A DNA stretch of 64,000 nt, from contig JALNXH010000004.1 of the NCBI GenBank assembly GCA_023230455.1, positions 1 through 64,000 on the forward strand. Reading direction: 5' to 3'. The notes under the pieces were generated by a model. The model saw only the letters and a program-made list of their open reading frames with translations, did not search any database and was not told the DNA's origin. The stretch comes from Rhodocyclaceae bacterium (GTDB lineage Bacteria; Pseudomonadota; Gammaproteobacteria; Burkholderiales; Rhodocyclaceae). Position 1 is the stretch's first letter; the number at the start of each line of letters is the position of its first letter. Shown here in pieces: positions 15,655-23,789 of the stretch. The position numbers and the translations under genes are program-made.

Positions 15655-18203
15655 CCATGAACCGACGCGATTTCATCAAAACCCAGGCCATCGCCGCCGC
15701 CGCGGCTTCTGCGGGCATTTCGCTGCCAGGGGCCGCTGCCCCGCAAGCGGCCGCAGCGCCTGCGGCCGACGCCAATATCCGCTGGGACAAGGCGGCCTGC
15801 CGCTTCTGCGGCACCGGCTGTTCGGTGTTGGTCGGCGTGCAGAACGGCCGGGTGGTGGCGACCCAGGGCGATCCCGATTCCCAGGTGAACCGGGGCCTCA
15901 ACTGCATCAAGGGCTATTTCCTGTCCAAGATCATGTACGGCGAGGACCGCCTGACCCAACCCTTGCTGCGCATGAAGGACGGCAAGTACGACAAGAACGG
16001 CGAGTTCACGCCGATCAGCTGGGACAAGGCTTTCGACATCATGGCGGAGAAATGGAAAGCCGCGCTCAAGGCGGAAGGCCCCAGCTCCATCGGCATGTTC
16101 GGCTCCGGTCAATGGACCATCTGGGAAGGCTATGCCGCCGCCAAACTGATGAAGGCGGGTTTCCGCTCCAACAATCTCGACCCGAATGCGCGCCACTGCA
16201 TGGCCTCGGCCGTCGCTGGATTCATGCGCACCTTCGGCATCGACGAACCGATGGGTTGCTACGACGACATCGAGCAGGCCGACGCCTTCGTACTGTGGGG
16301 CTCCAACATGGCTGAGATGCATCCGATTCTGTGGACCCGCATCACCGACCGCCGCCTGACCAAGACCGACACACAGGTGCATGTGCTGTCCACCTTCGAG
16401 CACCGCAGTTTCGAACTGTCCGACAACGGCATGATCTTCGTACCGCAGACCGATCTGGCCATCCTCAACTACATCTGCAACCACATCATCCAGAGCGGCA
16501 AGGTGAACGAAGCCTTCGTCAAGAAGAACGTCAACTTCAAGATCGGCGAAACCGACATCGGTTTCGGCCTGCGGCCGGTGCATGCGCTGGAGAAGGATGC
16601 CAAGTTCAACGGCTATCCCGGCGCCGACGGCAAGCCGAAGAACAATCCGAACGATGCCAAACCGGGTACGTTCGAGGACTTCAAGAAATTCGTTTCCGAA
16701 TACACGCTGGAGAAGGTCGCCAAGCTCTCGGGCGTGCCCGCCGACCGGCTGAAGAAACTGGCCGAACTGTATGCCGACCCGAAGAAGAAGGTGGTCAGCT
16801 TCTGGACCATGGGCTTCAACCAGCACACCCGCGGCACCTGGGTGAACAACATGATCTACAACGTCCATCTGCTCACCGGCAAGATCTCCGAGCCGGGCAA
16901 CGGCCCCTTCTCGCTAACCGGCCAACCCTCGGCCTGCGGCACAGCGCGCGAAGTCGGTACCTTCGCCCACCGTCTGCCGGCCGACATGGTGGTGACCAAT
17001 CCGGCGCACCGCAAGCACAGCGAGGAAATCTGGCAGTTGCCGGAAGGCACCCTCAGCGAAAAGATCGGCTTCCATGCCGTAGCCCAGAGCCGTGCGCTAA
17101 AAGACGGCAAGCTCAAGTGCTACTGGACCAGCACCACCAACAACATGCAGGCCGGCCCGAACATCAATCAGGAAATCTATCCGGGCTGGCGCAATCCGGC
17201 CGCCTTCGTGGTGGTGTCCGACGTGTATCCCACCGTCTCGGCGCTGGCCGCCGACCTGGTTCTGCCGTCGGCGATGTGGGTCGAAAAGGAAGGCGCCTTC
17301 GGCAACGCCGAACGCCGCACCCAGTTCTGGCGGCAGCAGGTAAAAGCGCCGGGCAGCGCCCGTTCCGATCTGTGGCAGTACATGGAATTTTCCAAGCGTT
17401 TCAAGGTGGAAGACGTCTGGCCCGCCGAGCTGATCGCAAAGAAGCCGGAGTACAAGGGCAAGACCCTCTACGACGTGCTCTACGCCAACAAAGTGGTGAA
17501 CAAGTTCCCCAAGGCCGATCTGGTCAAGACCAACGAACACGCGATCAAGAACTACGGCAACGATGAATCCGAAGTCTTCGGCTATTACGTGCAGAAGGGG
17601 CTGTTCGAGGAATATGCCCTGTTCGGACGCGGCCACGGCCACGACCTGGCCCCGTTCGAGATGTATCACAAGGCCCGCGGTCTGCGCTGGCCGGTGGTGG
17701 ACGGCAAGGAAACGCTATGGCGCTTCCGCGAAGGCTACGATCCCTATGTGAAGGCGGGCGAAGGCGTGAAGTTCTACGGCCACAAGGACGGCAAGGCGGT
17801 GATCTTCGCTCTGCCCTACCAGGATCCACCGGAAAAGCCCGATGCCGAATTCGACATGTGGTTGTGCACCGGCCGCGTCCTGGAGCACTGGCACACCGGT
17901 TCGATGACCCGCCGCGTACCCGAGCTGCACAAGGCCGTGCCGGAAGCCCAGGTCTTCATGCATCCGGATGACGCCAAGAAGCGCGGTCTGCAACGCGGCA
18001 TGCTGGTCAAGGTCAGTTCCCGGCGCGGCGAGATGCAGGCCCGGCTGGAAACCAAGGGCCGCAACAAACCGCCGGTGGGCCTGATTTTCGTCCCCTTCTT
18101 CGACGAGTCGCGGCTGGTGAACAAACTGACTCTGGACGCCACCTGCCCCATTTCCAAGGAAACCGACTTCAAGAAATGCGCGGTCAAGGTAGTGCGGGCC
18201 TGA
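15651..18203 (+). CDS. napA: periplasmic nitrate reductase catalytic subunit NapA
   Basis: NapA reduces nitrate to nitrite in the periplasm using bis-MGD molybdenum and one [4Fe-4S] cluster. The 850-residue product has a Tat signal (NRRDFIKTQAIAAAAASAG), the cluster ligands Cys50, Cys53, Cys57 and Cys85 (CRFCGTGC and GLNCIKGY), and Cys183 in NARHCMASA as the expected Mo ligand. The C-terminal molybdopterin-binding part includes TGRVLEHWHTGSMTRRVPEL. Length and cysteine spacing are normal for NapA of proteobacteria. Translation is coupled to napD. Confidence 0.96.
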   Translation: MTMNRRDFIKTQAIAAAAASAGISLPGAAAPQAAAAPAADANIRWDKAACRFCGTGCSVLVGVQNGRVVATQGDPDSQVNRGLNCIKGYFLSKIMYGEDRLTQPLLRMKDGKYDKNGEFTPISWDKAFDIMAEKWKAALKAEGPSSIGMFGSGQWTIWEGYAAAKLMKAGFRSNNLDPNARHCMASAVAGFMRTFGIDEPMGCYDDIEQADAFVLWGSNMAEMHPILWTRITDRRLTKTDTQVHVLSTFEHRSFELSDNGMIFVPQTDLAILNYICNHIIQSGKVNEAFVKKNVNFKIGETDIGFGLRPVHALEKDAKFNGYPGADGKPKNNPNDAKPGTFEDFKKFVSEYTLEKVAKLSGVPADRLKKLAELYADPKKKVVSFWTMGFNQHTRGTWVNNMIYNVHLLTGKISEPGNGPFSLTGQPSACGTAREVGTFAHRLPADMVVTNPAHRKHSEEIWQLPEGTLSEKIGFHAVAQSRALKDGKLKCYWTSTTNNMQAGPNINQEIYPGWRNPAAFVVVSDVYPTVSALAADLVLPSAMWVEKEGAFGNAERRTQFWRQQVKAPGSARSDLWQYMEFSKRFKVEDVWPAELIAKKPEYKGKTLYDVLYANKVVNKFPKADLVKTNEHAIKNYGNDESEVFGYYVQKGLFEEYALFGRGHGHDLAPFEMYHKARGLRWPVVDGKETLWRFREGYDPYVKAGEGVKFYGHKDGKAVIFALPYQDPPEKPDAEFDMWLCTGRVLEHWHTGSMTRRVPELHKAVPEAQVFMHPDDAKKRGLQRGMLVKVSSRRGEMQARLETKGRNKPPVGLIFVPFFDESRLVNKLTLDATCPISKETDFKKCAVKVVRA

Positions 18204-18229
18204 GCGGTCGGCGCGTACGGACCTGAGCC

Positions 18230-19111
18230 GTGAACCACCCCCTGCCTCCGACACAGGAAGCGCCGCCGGCCGCCAGCCGGCGGCGCTTCCTCAACACCGT
18301 TGCCGCCGCGGCCGGCGGGGGGTGCCTGTTGGCACTGGGGGCCGGGCTGTATGCGCGCCAGGCCTCGGCGCTGCCGGCCCAAGCGCTGCGTCCGCCGGGA
18401 GCGCTGGCCGAGGCGGACTTCCTCGCCGCCTGCGTGCGCTGCGGCCTGTGCGTGCGGGATTGCCCGTATAAAACCCTCCAGCTGGCCGATCTGGGCGATC
18501 CGGTGGCGACCGGCACGCCGTATTTCACCGCCCGTGCCGTTCCTTGCGAGATGTGCGAGGACATCCCCTGCGTCAAGGCCTGCCCCACCGGCGCGCTCGA
18601 CCACGCACTGACGGACATCAACGCGGCGCGGATGGGCCTCGCGGCGTTGGTGGATCACGAAAGCTGCCTCAATTTTCTCGGGCTGCGCTGCGACGTCTGC
18701 TACCGGGTCTGCCCAGTGATCGACAAGGCGATCACCCTGGAGTCCCAGCACAATCCACGCTCCGACCGCCACGCCATGCTGCTGCCGACCGTGCATTCCG
18801 ATGCCTGCACCGGCTGCGGCAAATGCGAACGCTCCTGCGTGCTGCCGCAACCGGCGATCAAGGTGTTTCCGATCACGCTGGCCCAGGGTGCGCTGCCGGC
18901 CCATTTCCGCAAGGGCTGGGAAGAAAAGGCCCGCCACGGCGGCTCGCTGATCGGTGAACAGGTGGAACTGCCGGTGCGCGGACTCGACGCACCGCTCGCC
19001 GGCCGAACGCCGCTGGAAGGCCGCGTTTCCACCGCGCCGGCGCCGTTGCCGCCGCCGCCCGCCGCCGTTGCGAATACGCCGCGGAGCCTCGACTCGCAAT
19101 GGAAACCGTAG
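18230..19111 (+). CDS. napG: NapG ferredoxin-type quinol dehydrogenase subunit
   Basis: NapG is the periplasmic partner of NapH; together they oxidise quinol and feed NapB. This 293-residue protein starts at a GTG and has a Tat signal (ASRRRFLNTVAAAAGGG). Four cysteine clusters follow: CVRCGLCVRDCP, CEMCEDIPCVKACP, CDVCYRVCP and CTGCGKCERSC. The C-terminus (about residues 230-293) is proline- and alanine-rich. Its stop codon lies at the start of napH. Confidence 0.92.
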   Translation: MNHPLPPTQEAPPAASRRRFLNTVAAAAGGGCLLALGAGLYARQASALPAQALRPPGALAEADFLAACVRCGLCVRDCPYKTLQLADLGDPVATGTPYFTARAVPCEMCEDIPCVKACPTGALDHALTDINAARMGLAALVDHESCLNFLGLRCDVCYRVCPVIDKAITLESQHNPRSDRHAMLLPTVHSDACTGCGKCERSCVLPQPAIKVFPITLAQGALPAHFRKGWEEKARHGGSLIGEQVELPVRGLDAPLAGRTPLEGRVSTAPAPLPPPPAAVANTPRSLDSQWKP

Positions 19112-19992
19112 CCATGACGCCCGCCGCCCGGCGCGCACGCGCGCACCCCGGTGCCGAAGCGCTCGCCGTCAAGGGCTGGTGGCGCGCGCAGCGCTGGCTG
19201 TTGCTGCGCCGTATCTCGCAACTGGGCATTCTCGCCCTGTTTCTCTGCGGCCCGCTGCTGGGCGGGTGGATCGTCAGCGGCAACCTCTCCTCGTCGCTGA
19301 CCCTGGGGGTACTCCCCCTGACCGATCCCTACCTGCTGTTGCAAACCCTGGCGGCCGGACATCTGCCCTACCAGACCGCATGGATCGGTGCGGCGCTGGT
19401 CGCCGGCTTCTATCTGCTGCTCGGGGGCCGCGTGTTCTGCGCCTGGGTCTGCCCGGTCAACCTGGTGACCGATGCGGCGGCCTGGCTGCGACGCACGCTC
19501 GGCATCAGAACCGGACGCACGCCGGATGCGGCGACGCGCTACTGGCTGCTGGCGGGCACGCTGGCCGCGGCGGCCGTCAGCGGAAGCGCGGTCTGGGAAT
19601 GGGTCAACCCGGTGTCCGTGTTTCATCGCAGCCTGATCTTCGGCCTGGCCGGAGGACTCTGGCTGATTCTCGGGATTTTCCTCTACGACCTGCTCATCGC
19701 CCGTCACGGCTGGTGCGGACACCTGTGCCCGATGGGCGCGTTCTACTCGCTGCTGGGACGATTCGCCCTGCTGCGGGTGACAGCGTCGGGACGCAACGCT
19801 TGCGACGACTGCATGGATTGCTTTGCCATCTGCCCGGAACCCCAGGTGATTCGCCCCGCCCTCAAGCCGACGGGACCGGCGAGTCCCATCGTCACATCCG
19901 TAAACTGCACTGCCTGCGGCCGCTGCATCGATGTATGCAGCAAGAATGTTTTTAAAATCACCCATCGGTTCGATCCAAGGAGTCCTTCATGA
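19099..19992 (+). CDS. napH: NapH membrane quinol dehydrogenase subunit
   Basis: NapH is the membrane iron-sulphur protein that anchors the NapGH quinol dehydrogenase. The 297-residue product has four to five hydrophobic segments, two CxxxCP motifs (FCAWVCPVN and CGHLCPMGAF), and two C-terminal ferredoxin clusters (CDDCMDCFAICP and CTACGRCIDVC). The ATG at 19099 overlaps napG by 13 bases; a second ATG at 19114 with GGAAA eight bases upstream may be the real start. The stop overlaps napB (ATGA). Confidence 0.91.
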   Translation: METVAMTPAARRARAHPGAEALAVKGWWRAQRWLLLRRISQLGILALFLCGPLLGGWIVSGNLSSSLTLGVLPLTDPYLLLQTLAAGHLPYQTAWIGAALVAGFYLLLGGRVFCAWVCPVNLVTDAAAWLRRTLGIRTGRTPDAATRYWLLAGTLAAAAVSGSAVWEWVNPVSVFHRSLIFGLAGGLWLILGIFLYDLLIARHGWCGHLCPMGAFYSLLGRFALLRVTASGRNACDDCMDCFAICPEPQVIRPALKPTGPASPIVTSVNCTACGRCIDVCSKNVFKITHRFDPRSPS

Positions 19993-20477
19993 AGAATCCG
20001 ACCCGCACCTCCCGCTCCCGCACGCTGGCCATCCTGCTGGCCCTCGGTCTCGGGCTGACCTCACTGCCTCCCGCCGCGCTCGCCCTCGATGCGCCGGCCC
20101 CGGTCAAGCTCCAATCCCTCCGCGGCGCCGAGATTCAGGCCATGGACCCGGAAGGCGACGGCACCCGCAACGACAAGGACCGGCCGCCGATCCCCCGCGA
20201 CTTCGTCCAGCAGCCGCCGCTCATTCCGCACAGCGTCAAGGGATACGCCATCACCAAAAATTTCAACAAGTGCATGGACTGCCACTCTTGGACCCGCTAC
20301 AAGGAAACCGGCGCCACCAAGGTATCCATCACCCACTTCAAAACCCGCGACGGCCAGGAGCTGGACAGCATTTCGCCGCGACGCTACTTCTGTAGCCAAT
20401 GCCACATTCCGCAGAGCGACGCCAAACCGCTGGTCAACAACACCTTCCGCCGTGCCGAAGGCCTCAGCAGCAAATAA
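19989..20477 (+). CDS. napB: NapB dihaem cytochrome c subunit
   Basis: NapB is the small electron-transfer subunit of periplasmic nitrate reductase. The 162-residue precursor has a signal peptide (LAILLALGLGLTSLPPAALA) and two haem c sites, CMDCH and CSQCH. It also has the NapB-typical PPLIPHSVKGY before the first haem and NNTFRRAEG near the end. It lies between napH and napC, the order of the E. coli operon. Confidence 0.94.
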   Translation: MKNPTRTSRSRTLAILLALGLGLTSLPPAALALDAPAPVKLQSLRGAEIQAMDPEGDGTRNDKDRPPIPRDFVQQPPLIPHSVKGYAITKNFNKCMDCHSWTRYKETGATKVSITHFKTRDGQELDSISPRRYFCSQCHIPQSDAKPLVNNTFRRAEGLSSK

Positions 20478-20492
20478 GAAAAGGAGAACGCT

Positions 20493-21191
20493 ATGGCGAA
20501 ATTCAACGAAGACGGCTTCCGTGAGCCGGCCAATTTCACGGACCGCATCCGGCTTGCGGGCATCGGTTTCATCGGCATGGTGTTCGTTGCCGGCATCATC
20601 GTCTGGGGCGGTTTCAATACGGTGCTGGAACTGACCAACCGCGAGGAATTCTGCATTTCCTGCCACGAAATGAATGACAACGTGTTTCAGGAATACCGCA
20701 ATACCATCCATTACTCGAACCGCTCCGGCGTCCGTGCCACCTGTCCCGACTGCCACGTGCCGAAGGAGTGGGGCCACAAGATCATCCGCAAGATCCAGGC
20801 GTCCAACGAGGTGCTGCACAAGGTGCTGGGGTCCATCGATACCCCGGAGAAATTCAACGCCAAGCGGTTGAAACTGGCCGAGAACGAATGGGCGCGGATG
20901 CGAAAAACCGATTCCCGCGAATGCCGCAACTGCCACCATTTCGAATATTTCGACTATGCGGAGCAGGGGCGTCGCTCGGCCAAGATGCACCAGACCGGAC
21001 TCAACGAAGGCAAGACCTGCATCGATTGCCACAAGGGCATCGCCCACACCCTGCCGGAAGTCGAACAGGGCATCGGTGCTGACAAGCACGGCGCCGCGCC
21101 GGAAGTGTTCCATCCGGAAACGAAGCAACCCGCGACGGCACCTGCCGAGCCGGCCAAAGCGACTGCAACGCAGGACACGACAGCCAAGTAA
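20493..21191 (+). CDS. napC: NapC/NirT tetrahaem quinol dehydrogenase
   Basis: NapC takes electrons from the quinol pool and passes them to NapAB. The 232-residue product has one N-terminal membrane helix (about 21-45) and four haem motifs, CISCH, CPDCH, CRNCH and CIDCH, with the conserved HEMNDNVFQEYRNTIHYSN quinol-binding region. The C-terminus carries an alanine/proline-rich tail of about 35 residues beyond the usual end. Having both NapC and NapGH gives two quinol-oxidising routes. AAAAGGAG precedes the start. Confidence 0.94.
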   Translation: MAKFNEDGFREPANFTDRIRLAGIGFIGMVFVAGIIVWGGFNTVLELTNREEFCISCHEMNDNVFQEYRNTIHYSNRSGVRATCPDCHVPKEWGHKIIRKIQASNEVLHKVLGSIDTPEKFNAKRLKLAENEWARMRKTDSRECRNCHHFEYFDYAEQGRRSAKMHQTGLNEGKTCIDCHKGIAHTLPEVEQGIGADKHGAAPEVFHPETKQPATAPAEPAKATATQDTTAK

Positions 21192-21265
21192 GTCGATCGT
21201 GCCAAGGGGATAACGTCTCTACGTCCGAGATATCAGTAGGACCCGCAGAGGCGATTATTCCCGCA

Positions 21266-23044
21266 TCAAAACGCCTGATCCCAGCGTATCGATAGCCGTA
21301 TGGCCGAGTTAATGAGGCCGACCATGCTGTAGGTTTGAACAAAGTTCCCCCACTGCTCCCCGCTGCCAGGAGCTATGTGCTCCGCGAGCAGGCCATGTCG
21401 ATTGCGGTAAGCCAGCAATTTCTCGAAAAGTTCGCGTGCCTCCTGGCGTCGGTCCAAGGCAGCCAGGGCATTGACGTACCAAAAAGTGCAAACAAGGAAT
21501 GCATTCTCGGGTTCGCCAAAATCATCCTTTTCGACGTAGCGGAAAATGAAATCGCCGCGACGCAGGTCTTCTTCGACAGCAGCGACCGTGGCTGAAAAAC
21601 GCGGATCCGCCGAGTCGAGGAATCCCACCTCGGCTAACAGTAACAGGCTCGCATCCATAGCCTCCCCATCGAATGTGGATACAAAGGCGCTACGCTGCTT
21701 GTTCCACGCACGCAGACAAATGGTTTTGTGAATGCGCGTCGCCTGGCGATGCCAGTGGCCCGATCGGTCATCAAGGCCAAGGCGGTTGGCAATGCGCCCC
21801 AGACGATCGCAGGCCGCCCAGCACATCACCGCCGAGAACGTATGAACTCGTGCGCTGCCACGCAACTCCCACAGACCGGCGTCCGGTTGGTCGTGGCAGC
21901 GCACGGCTTGTTCCCCAAGATGTTCAAGGCGATGGAAGAGCGCCTCATCGCCCCGACGGCTCAAGCGTTCGTCGAAGAAAATATGGGTGGCGGCAAGAAT
22001 CGCCGAACCGTATACATCGTGTTGTATTTGGCGATAGGCAAGATTACCGATCCGCACCGGCCCCATGCCGCGGTAGCCGGAAAGCGTAGGAATTTCACGT
22101 TCATCTAATCCGGAGCGCCCATCGATCCCGTAGACCGGTTGCAACGTACCGTCCTCTGTATCAGCCGCGATATTGACGATATAGGCAAGATAGCGTTCCA
22201 TCGTGCGGGTTGCCCCCAGCCGATTCAGTGCATTCACGACAAAGTATCCATCACGCAACCAGCAATATCGATAATCCCAGTTGCGACTACTGCCAGCCGC
22301 CTCAGGAATCGATGTGGTCATGGCCGCAACGATGGCGCCGGTATCGTCGTAAGCATTCAGCTTGAGCGTAATGGCCGCGCGAATCACAGCAGCCTGCCAT
22401 TCATACGGAATGCCGAGGTAACGCACCCACTCGCGCCAATACAGTACGGTTTCGTCGAAGAAGCGGCGACCGATTTCAGCAGGCCCGTCGTGTACCGTTT
22501 CATCGGCCCCGAGCAGCAGCGTGATCGTGTCGTCCAGGAAGAACGGCGTTTCCTGCAATACCGCAGTTAGCGAGGCATCGGTTGTCAGGCGAAGTGTTTG
22601 CCCAGGTGCGGCATACCGAATGTGGTTGCTACCCCAGGTTACCTCGGGCCTTCCTGCGCCGTTATCCCTGGCAGGACGAAGGCGCAGTGTTAAACGCGGG
22701 CTGCCCGAAAGACGGCGAATTTGACGTACTACCATCATGGGGCGAAACATGCGGCCGTATTGGCCGAAACGCGGAGCAAAGTCGGTGATTTCCAGAGTGC
22801 CGCCATGGCGATCATAAAGGCGGGTTATCAGAATTGCCGTGTTATCCAGGTAGGCTTGTTCTGACCGCAGGCATTCGGCCAACTCGATGGAAAAATAGCC
22901 GCCGTCATCGGTATTCTTGAGAAGCGAGCAGAACACTGGGTCGCCATCGAAACGTGGAAAGCAACCCCAAACAATCTTGGCCCGTGCATCGATCAGCGCG
23001 CTAATCGTGCAGTTTCCAATCATCGCCAAATCGAGGCTGTTCAT
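21266..23044 (-). CDS. glycoside hydrolase family 15 (glucoamylase/trehalase type)
   Basis: The 592-residue protein has the two-domain GH15 layout: an N-terminal beta domain (MIGNCTISALID, WGCFPRFDGDPVFCSLL) and an (alpha/alpha)6 barrel with RNWDYRYCWLRDGYFVV. The catalytic acid lies in DAGLWELRG and the base in LAEHIAPGSGEQWGNF. Family members hydrolyse alpha-glucans or, in some clades, trehalose. Its place as the last gene after otsA and otsB, overlapping otsB by four bases, points to trehalose turnover. No signal peptide is seen, so it is cytoplasmic. Confidence 0.88.
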   Translation of the reverse strand: MNSLDLAMIGNCTISALIDARAKIVWGCFPRFDGDPVFCSLLKNTDDGGYFSIELAECLRSEQAYLDNTAILITRLYDRHGGTLEITDFAPRFGQYGRMFRPMMVVRQIRRLSGSPRLTLRLRPARDNGAGRPEVTWGSNHIRYAAPGQTLRLTTDASLTAVLQETPFFLDDTITLLLGADETVHDGPAEIGRRFFDETVLYWREWVRYLGIPYEWQAAVIRAAITLKLNAYDDTGAIVAAMTTSIPEAAGSSRNWDYRYCWLRDGYFVVNALNRLGATRTMERYLAYIVNIAADTEDGTLQPVYGIDGRSGLDEREIPTLSGYRGMGPVRIGNLAYRQIQHDVYGSAILAATHIFFDERLSRRGDEALFHRLEHLGEQAVRCHDQPDAGLWELRGSARVHTFSAVMCWAACDRLGRIANRLGLDDRSGHWHRQATRIHKTICLRAWNKQRSAFVSTFDGEAMDASLLLLAEVGFLDSADPRFSATVAAVEEDLRRGDFIFRYVEKDDFGEPENAFLVCTFWYVNALAALDRRQEARELFEKLLAYRNRHGLLAEHIAPGSGEQWGNFVQTYSMVGLINSAIRLSIRWDQAF

Positions 23045-23787
23045 TCCTGGCCTCTCAAGGCGGATGCCAGCCAGTGCCTTACATCGGCAACATCGGGAAG
23101 TCTATATCGTGCGCAACTCGGCCCTGTCCCAACTTTGACGGATATTCCATCCAACTTATTTACTTCGGAGAAGCCATGTTCATCGTTGAGGTCATCACCG
23201 ATGAATACGGGAGTTCGGCCGCGGAAGGGGTCTTCGGAAAGATACTCGGCGATCGCCGTACCCTTATCAACGCCCGCAGGTTTGAGTTCCACCACGCATT
23301 TCCCTCGCTGCAACTCAAACGGCGTGTCAGTAATTTTGGAGAGCCTGGAAAGCAAGCGCAGCACATAGGTCCCCAGATGCGGCACTTTCCGATAATGAAG
23401 CGCCAACGTCAGTCCTTTGTCTTCGAGGATCAAACCGGTGTGGCGTTCAACGATAGGGGTCAATGCCTCCTTGATGGCGCACTTTGCTTTAGGAGGCGTC
23501 GCGTGTATCCAGAGGCGACCGGCACCGTCACGGCGCTCAAGCCCGTGTTGTCCGGCCATCGGGATGCGCGCCGATCCGACGAGCGAGTCAAGGTCCGAAA
23601 GAGATCGACCGCTTACCAGCGCCAGAGCACCACTACTTGCGCGATACAGCCGTGCAATCAGATCGAGCAAGGCCACGTCAACGAAGACATCGCTCGGCGT
23701 TTCCGCAATGTCTAGAAGCGTCCCATCGACATCGAGAAAGTAGGCCCACTCATTCCGAGGCGACGGCGGAGCAATGAACGGAGACAT
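23041..23787 (-). CDS. otsB: trehalose-6-phosphate phosphatase
   Basis: OtsB dephosphorylates trehalose-6-phosphate to trehalose. The 248-residue HAD-fold protein has motif I FLDVDGTLLDIAETPSDVFV, motif II LALVSGRSLSDLD, AGQHGLERR, and motif IV PVFIGDDLNDEHGF. The ATG at 23787 is chosen because it lies two bases after the otsA stop and opens MSPFIAPPSPRNEWAYFLDV; a longer frame would reach back inside otsA. Its stop overlaps the GH15 start by four bases. Confidence 0.92.
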   Translation of the reverse strand: MSPFIAPPSPRNEWAYFLDVDGTLLDIAETPSDVFVDVALLDLIARLYRASSGALALVSGRSLSDLDSLVGSARIPMAGQHGLERRDGAGRLWIHATPPKAKCAIKEALTPIVERHTGLILEDKGLTLALHYRKVPHLGTYVLRLLSRLSKITDTPFELQRGKCVVELKPAGVDKGTAIAEYLSEDPFRGRTPVFIGDDLNDEHGFSEVNKLDGISVKVGTGPSCARYRLPDVADVRHWLASALRGQE

Positions 23788-23789
23788 GA

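Noticed and set aside
21192..21265. CGTCTCT and AGAGGCG as an intrinsic terminator between nap and GH15
   Set aside because: Arms are imperfect, the loop is long and there is no T-run on either strand.
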